A stretch of 17,949 nucleotides of DNA from Lachnospira sp. (GTDB taxonomy: Bacteria; Bacillota; Clostridia; Lachnospirales; Lachnospiraceae), in NCBI GenBank assembly GCA_017626275.1, contig JAGAJD010000142.1, positions 1 through 17,949 on the forward strand. The letters are read 5' to 3'. Positions 15,054-17,949 of the stretch are shown one piece after another. A program made the translations under genes and the position numbers. Position 1 is the first letter of the stretch. Each line of letters begins with the position of its first letter. The notes beneath the pieces were generated by a model. That model was not told the origin of the DNA, ran no database searches, and saw only the letters and a program-made list of their open reading frames with translations.

Positions 15054-15932
15054 TTAATTTCCGAAATTCATCGTAACAGAACCGTTGCTTGTATCTATCT
15101 CAAGTGTATTCGATGCATCTGTCTGTCTCTGCCTGTAATCATCATCAACTTTAATTCCATTCAACCTTATAGAGCCGTTACTTGTATCTGCATCTATATT
15201 ATACGTTTTTTCCGACTCTGATGTTGAAAATTCAATCGCACCGTTGGAGGTTTTTATATATGTCCTTCCCTTATAGCTTCCCTGTGCCTCAACCCTTCCG
15301 TTAGAGGTTTTAAAATATGTATCCGTATTGAACTTTCCGTTACAATTAATAGCACCGTTAGAAGTCTTTAACTCTGCCTTTTTAGAACATGTCACACCGT
15401 TTACCGTAATTCTACCGTTGCTTGTGTTAATTTCTAACGTATCAGTAGTAAAATCCTGTTGTATATCAATAGCACCGTTACTCGTATCAACACAAACACT
15501 GTCAAATTTAGTATTCCTAGGAATATAAACTGTAATAACATTGGTTTTGTTTGAAAATAAATTCCATAAATCAAAATTTATTCTGAAAAGCTGTACTCCC
15601 ATTTTCCGGCTGACACTGATTTTCCCGTTATCCGTATTTACAACAGGTGTTTCGCTGTTGTCACATAAAGATACATTTATTCCGAATTTATTACTCTGGG
15701 AGGCTTTTAATTCAACTCTTGCATTACTGATATCTATGTCAATTTCTTTGACATTATCTATATCATACTTTTCATACTCAAAATCTTCTCCAGATTTCAG
15801 CACTTTTATGCCGCCTTTATCAAAATAAACGCCTCTTTCGGCACCTGTGAGTACACCGGCAACTACCAAAAGAAAACCAACGCCTATAAGGACTGCCGCC
15901 GTTATACCCGCCGCCATTGTAAATTTTTTCAT
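15054..15932 (-). CDS. DUF4097 beta-strand repeat protein, membrane-anchored
   Basis: A 292-residue protein with one N-terminal hydrophobic helix (about 5-28), acting as a signal anchor or uncleaved signal peptide. It is followed by an all-beta region of the DUF4097 family, predicted outside the membrane. Seven TSNG motifs recur at residues 150, 170, 190, 209, 228, 250 and 281, about one every 20 residues, the pattern of a beta-solenoid with one turn per repeat. Proteins with this domain include LiaX, which senses antimicrobial peptides in Enterococcus, and LiaG-like proteins, so an envelope-stress role is plausible but inferred. GGAG lies 6 bases before the ATG at 15932. It is the last gene of the PadR-DUF1700-DUF4097 operon, ending at the shared terminator. 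Confidence 0.85.
   Translation of the reverse strand: MKKFTMAAGITAAVLIGVGFLLVVAGVLTGAERGVYFDKGGIKVLKSGEDFEYEKYDIDNVKEIDIDISNARVELKASQSNKFGINVSLCDNSETPVVNTDNGKISVSRKMGVQLFRINFDLWNLFSNKTNVITVYIPRNTKFDSVCVDTSNGAIDIQQDFTTDTLEINTSNGRITVNGVTCSKKAELKTSNGAINCNGKFNTDTYFKTSNGRVEAQGSYKGRTYIKTSNGAIEFSTSESEKTYNIDADTSNGSIRLNGIKVDDDYRQRQTDASNTLEIDTSNGSVTMNFGN
15081..15485 (-). repeat. Seven TSNG-type repeats within the DUF4097 gene
   Basis: Coding repeats of about 60 bases, each carrying ACN-TCN/AGY-AAC-GGT codons for T-S-N-G followed by a hydrophobic strand. On the plus strand this appears as recurring ACCGTT with variable flanks. The first five are 19-20 residues apart; the last two spacings are 22 and 31. 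The DNA copies are diverged, so this is protein-structural repetition, not recent duplication. Confidence 0.7.
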
Positions 15933-15946
15933 ATTGACTCCATTCC

Positions 15947-15960
15947 GCCGTTTTTACGGC
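15947..15960. other. Short hairpin between DUF1700 and DUF4097 genes
   Basis: GCCGT-TTTT-ACGGC, a perfect 5-bp stem with 4-base loop. On the coding (minus) strand it stands just upstream of the DUF4097 ribosome site and has no T tail. On the plus strand it is followed by ATTTTTT, so its only terminator-like orientation is antisense. It could shape mRNA processing or block antisense transcription; it may be incidental. Confidence 0.35.
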
Positions 15961-15965
15961 ATTTT

Positions 15966-16577
15966 TTAGAAATTAACTTCTTTTTTCTGCTTTCTTTCGG
16001 CAAGCTTTCTCTTTATCCACATTACTAATTTCTTTGCAAGAGATACAAGCCAGCAAAGAAGCAGCACAAAAAGTATACCAAATCCGACGCTCATCATTCC
16101 CGCTCCAATAAGCATAACGCCTGTTGCCACACTGTCAAAAAGTGTTACAATTCCTGTGCCGAATGTAATGATACCCGCACCTATAAGACTTATACCGGCA
16201 GTAGCTGCCGCAAACAAAAGACTTGCTATTACAACCACCGCCGAAAACAGCAATGATATAACTGTAATCAATACTCCAAACCACACCGGCGACAAAAGCA
16301 CTGCCAGAATAATTATAAGCCACGTGTAATTTTTCTTTTCTTTCTGTGGTTTTTTAAAACTGTTTCCCGGCATCGCAAAACCACCTGACACAAAATCAGC
16401 TGACACCTTTCTTGCAAGCTGCTCCGGAGGTCCTAATTCTTCCATAACCTTTGCCGCATTTTCTTCGCCTGCGTCCTCAAAATACTCCCTGTAATACTGC
16501 ATAATATTCCAGACCTCTTCCGGCGGAACATTGACCAGATTACTTTGCAAAATTCTTAAATATTCGTCTCTTGTCAT
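15966..16577 (-). CDS. DUF1700 family membrane protein
   Basis: A 203-residue protein. Its N-terminal cytoplasmic helical domain (about 1-65) has the family motif YYREYFEDAGEENAAKVMEELGPPEQLA. Then come a basic/polar linker and a hydrophobic region (about 84-180) rich in Gly, Ala, Ile and Val with about four membrane segments, then a very basic tail. Biochemical function is unknown. DUF1700 genes commonly sit between a PadR regulator and a DUF4097 gene, as here. The ATG at 16577 overlaps the PadR stop as ATGA, with GAGGTG upstream, so translation is coupled. The DUF4097 gene begins 33 bases downstream. A membrane partner or anti-regulator role in envelope-stress sensing is inference from context. 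Confidence 0.83.
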   Translation of the reverse strand: MTRDEYLRILQSNLVNVPPEEVWNIMQYYREYFEDAGEENAAKVMEELGPPEQLARKVSADFVSGGFAMPGNSFKKPQKEKKNYTWLIIILAVLLSPVWFGVLITVISLLFSAVVVIASLLFAAATAGISLIGAGIITFGTGIVTLFDSVATGVMLIGAGMMSVGFGILFVLLLCWLVSLAKKLVMWIKRKLAERKQKKEVNF

Positions 16578-16891
16578 TTCTTCACCTCTGTAATTAATAT
16601 CTTATCAATACCTGATTTATATTGAATCCATTCCTGTCTGTAAAGCTGAAGCTGGCATTTACCCTTATCGGTAAGCTGGTAGTATCTCCTGTTTCTTCCT
16701 CCGAAAGGCATATCATACGTGGTAAGACAGCCCTCCTTCAAAAGACGCCTTAACACCGGATACAGCGTTGATTCAGAGATATCCACAACCTCTTTTACAT
16801 TCTGTGTAAGAACATATCCATATAAATCTTCCTTTTCCAGAACTGACAGCACACATGCCTCCAATAGTGCCGAGCTTATCTGAAAGACCAT
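16574..16891 (-). CDS. PadR-family transcriptional regulator
   Basis: A 105-residue winged-helix DNA-binding protein, probably the repressor of its own operon. The PadR N-terminal domain fills most of it: LSVLEKEDLYGYVLTQ (about 15-30), recognition helix SESTLYPVLRRLLKEG (39-54) and the wing GGRNRRYYQLTDKG (64-77). The C-terminal helix is short, as in the small PadR subfamily. The start at 16891 has GGAGG 5 bases upstream. It is the first gene of the PadR-DUF1700-DUF4097 operon. An AT-rich palindrome at 16950-16970, directly downstream of the predicted promoter, is the likely operator. The inducing signal is unknown. Confidence 0.92.
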   Translation of the reverse strand: MVFQISSALLEACVLSVLEKEDLYGYVLTQNVKEVVDISESTLYPVLRRLLKEGCLTTYDMPFGGRNRRYYQLTDKGKCQLQLYRQEWIQYKSGIDKILITEVKK

Positions 16892-16949
16892 ACATTCCTC
16901 CGTTCCGAAGCGATTTACCGCACGTTCTGTTTTATAATGTTTCTTTATA

Positions 16950-16970
16950 ATATTATATGATATATAATAT
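16950..16970. promoter_or_regulatory. AT-rich palindrome, candidate PadR operator
   Basis: ATATTATAT-N3-ATATAATAT: perfect 9-bp arms around GAT. It lies about 5-25 bases after the predicted transcription start of the padR operon, where a bound dimer would block RNA polymerase. PadR proteins generally bind AT-rich inverted repeats. The local DNA is very AT-rich, which raises the chance level. Confidence 0.5.
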
Positions 16971-16980
16971 CTTTCGTTTT

Positions 16981-17009
16981 ATATTATACTATACTATGCT
17001 ATATGTCAA
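16981..17009 (-). promoter_or_regulatory. Promoter of the PadR-DUF1700-DUF4097 operon
   Basis: On the minus strand TTGACA (17004-17009) is followed by overlapping -10 candidates: TAATAT at 17 bp (16981-16986) or perfect TATAAT at only 15 bp (16983-16988). The spacer holds the near-repeat TAGCATAGTATAG. The leader to the padR ATG is about 85 bases, containing the palindrome and little else. Confidence 0.65.
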
Positions 17010-17039
17010 CAGAAATATTATGTAAGACTTCTTTACTTA

Positions 17040-17079
17040 TATAAAATAAGACAGATTCAAATCAAATTGAACCTGCCTT
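17040..17079 (-). terminator. Terminator of the chemotaxis receptor gene
   Basis: On the minus strand AAGGCAGGTTCAA pairs with TTGAATCTGTCTT, a 13-bp stem including two G-U pairs, with a 6-base loop. It is followed by ATTTTATA. It lies about 30 bases after the receptor stop codon and insulates the padR promoter. Confidence 0.75.
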
Positions 17080-17110
17080 ATATAAAAAATATTTACTCTT
17101 TATATTTTCA

Positions 17111-17949
17111 TTACAGTTTGAAATTCTTCATTTCTCTGTCTAACTGCTCTGCTATACTCTTTAACCGATCTGCATTCTCTGAAATATCAATAATGACATT
17201 ACTTACCTGTGTGACTGATGCCGAAGTTTCTTCACTGCTTGCCGCATTTTCTTCTGCGATAGCTGAAAGATTCTGTACACCATCTACCACACGTTCTCTT
17301 ACTATATTAAGATTGTCTGTCATATCGGCAATCTGCACAATGCCATTGATTGAAGATAATATTCCTTCGTTTACCTCTTTAAATTTATTCTCGGTGCCTA
17401 TCATCTTCTCGTTCTGAATGTTTATGTTATCCTTAACGATCTGCATGGTCTTTACTGCTTTAGTAGAATCACTAATAAGCATGTCCGTTATCTCCTGTAT
17501 CCTTAATGCTGATTCACTTGACTGCTCCGCCAGCTTCTGAATCTGTGACGCAACAACAGCAAAGCCTCTGCCCTGCTCACCTGCTCTTGCTGCCTCAATA
17601 GACGCATTCAGGGATAAAAGATTAGTTTCCTCCGCAATAGACGTAATAATCTCCGTCGCCTCTTTTATCTTAAGTGCGGATTCATTAGTTGTATTAGTCT
17701 GTTCATAAATTTCCTGAACAGATATTTTTGTCTTATCATTTACCTTAATCAGCTCGTTAAGTATATCACGTGCCTCACCGCTTGAGTTGTGTACCTGCTC
17801 TGAATTATTCTTAAGAGCCTCTACTTCTCTGGCTGTCTCGCTAATCATGTTGCCCATTTCCACAACATTTTCCGTGGCACTCTGCGTCTCTTCCGCCTGA
17901 CTTGTAGCTCCCGTTGCAATATCCGATACGGCATTTTCGACCTGCTCTA
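17111..17949 (-). CDS. Methyl-accepting chemotaxis protein, C-terminal part (5' end outside window)
   Basis: The cytoplasmic signalling part of a chemoreceptor, which controls the CheA kinase through CheW. The 278 visible residues form a long coiled coil. The reading frame runs without a stop to the window end, so the gene is cut, not short. The highly conserved hairpin tip [20 protein letters not shown] with [18 protein letters not shown] identifies the family. Gln/Glu-rich segments on either side (for example [14 protein letters not shown] and [20 protein letters not shown]) are the likely methylation regions. The sensory domain and membrane helices are not visible, so the ligand is unknown. 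It ends with a plain KNFKL, without the CheR-binding pentapeptide of some receptors. It is followed by its own terminator at 17040-17079. Confidence 0.93.
   Translation of the reverse strand, partial: EQVENAVSDIATGATSQAEETQSATENVVEMGNMISETAREVEALKNNSEQVHNSSGEARDILNELIKVNDKTKISVQEIYEQTNTTNESALKIKEATEIITSIAEETNLLSLNASIEAARAGEQGRGFAVVASQIQKLAEQSSESALRIQEITDMLISDSTKAVKTMQIVKDNINIQNEKMIGTENKFKEVNEGILSSINGIVQIADMTDNLNIVRERVVDGVQNLSAIAEENAASSEETSASVTQVSNVIIDISENADRLKSIAEQLDREMKNFKL

Noticed and set aside
15081..15485. Regular DNA repeats that might suggest a CRISPR-like or tandem array
   Set aside because: The copies are diverged and in frame within one coding gene; they encode the TSNG motifs of a DUF4097 protein.
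17861..17863. Start codon of a short 250-residue chemotaxis protein
   Set aside because: The frame stays open and receptor-like up to the window end, so the gene is truncated by the window rather than starting here.

Overview
The window looks like an ordinary chromosomal segment of a low-GC anaerobic Firmicute, most likely a clostridial family such as Lachnospiraceae. The evidence is the AT-rich DNA with consensus sigma-A-type promoters (TTGACA/TATAAT, mostly 16-17 bp spacing), strong AGGAGG-type ribosome binding sites, a FeoA-FeoB fusion with a small Cys-rich partner, a GlnRS beside a DUF2225 protein, and PadR/DUF1700/DUF4097 genes. The taxonomic call is inference. I see no rRNA, tRNA, CRISPR array, insertion sequence, integrase or prophage gene. 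No non-coding stretch exceeds 300 bases.

Layout. (1) 71-4544, minus strand: glnS, then a DUF2225 zinc-binding protein, then an LTA-synthase-family membrane sulfatase. They lie head to tail under a consensus promoter directly upstream of glnS. A further promoter at 33-61 points out of the left edge. (2) 4617-7174, minus strand: the iron(II) uptake operon, encoding a FeoA-FeoB fusion and a FeoB-associated Cys-rich membrane peptide. Its promoter lies back to back with that of a NhaC-family antiporter gene on the plus strand (7348-8655). (3) 8681-9784, minus strand: a DUF2974 alpha/beta-hydrolase-like protein, convergent with the antiporter. (4) 9842-15001: a NarL-type response regulator and 5-TM histidine kinase on the minus strand, divergent from an ABC-2 exporter (ATPase plus two permeases) on the plus strand. 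The gene set resembles Bacillus LnrJK-LnrLMN, which senses and resists linearmycin. (5) 15054-16891, minus strand: PadR regulator, DUF1700 membrane protein and a DUF4097 beta-repeat protein, convergent with the exporter across a bidirectional terminator. (6) 17111-17949, minus strand: the C-terminal signalling half of a methyl-accepting chemotaxis protein, cut by the window end.

How it fits together. Regions 4 and 5 are two adjacent modules of types linked elsewhere to cell-envelope or antimicrobial stress, and each carries a candidate operator palindrome at its control promoter. Region 2 is iron and ion transport. Region 1 combines glutamine tRNA charging with a lipoteichoic-acid-type enzyme. 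I found no clearly undescribed system. The best leads are the two candidate operators, the hairpin around the feo ribosome binding site, the seven TSNG repeats of the DUF4097 protein, and the C-terminal extension on the LTA-synthase-like protein.
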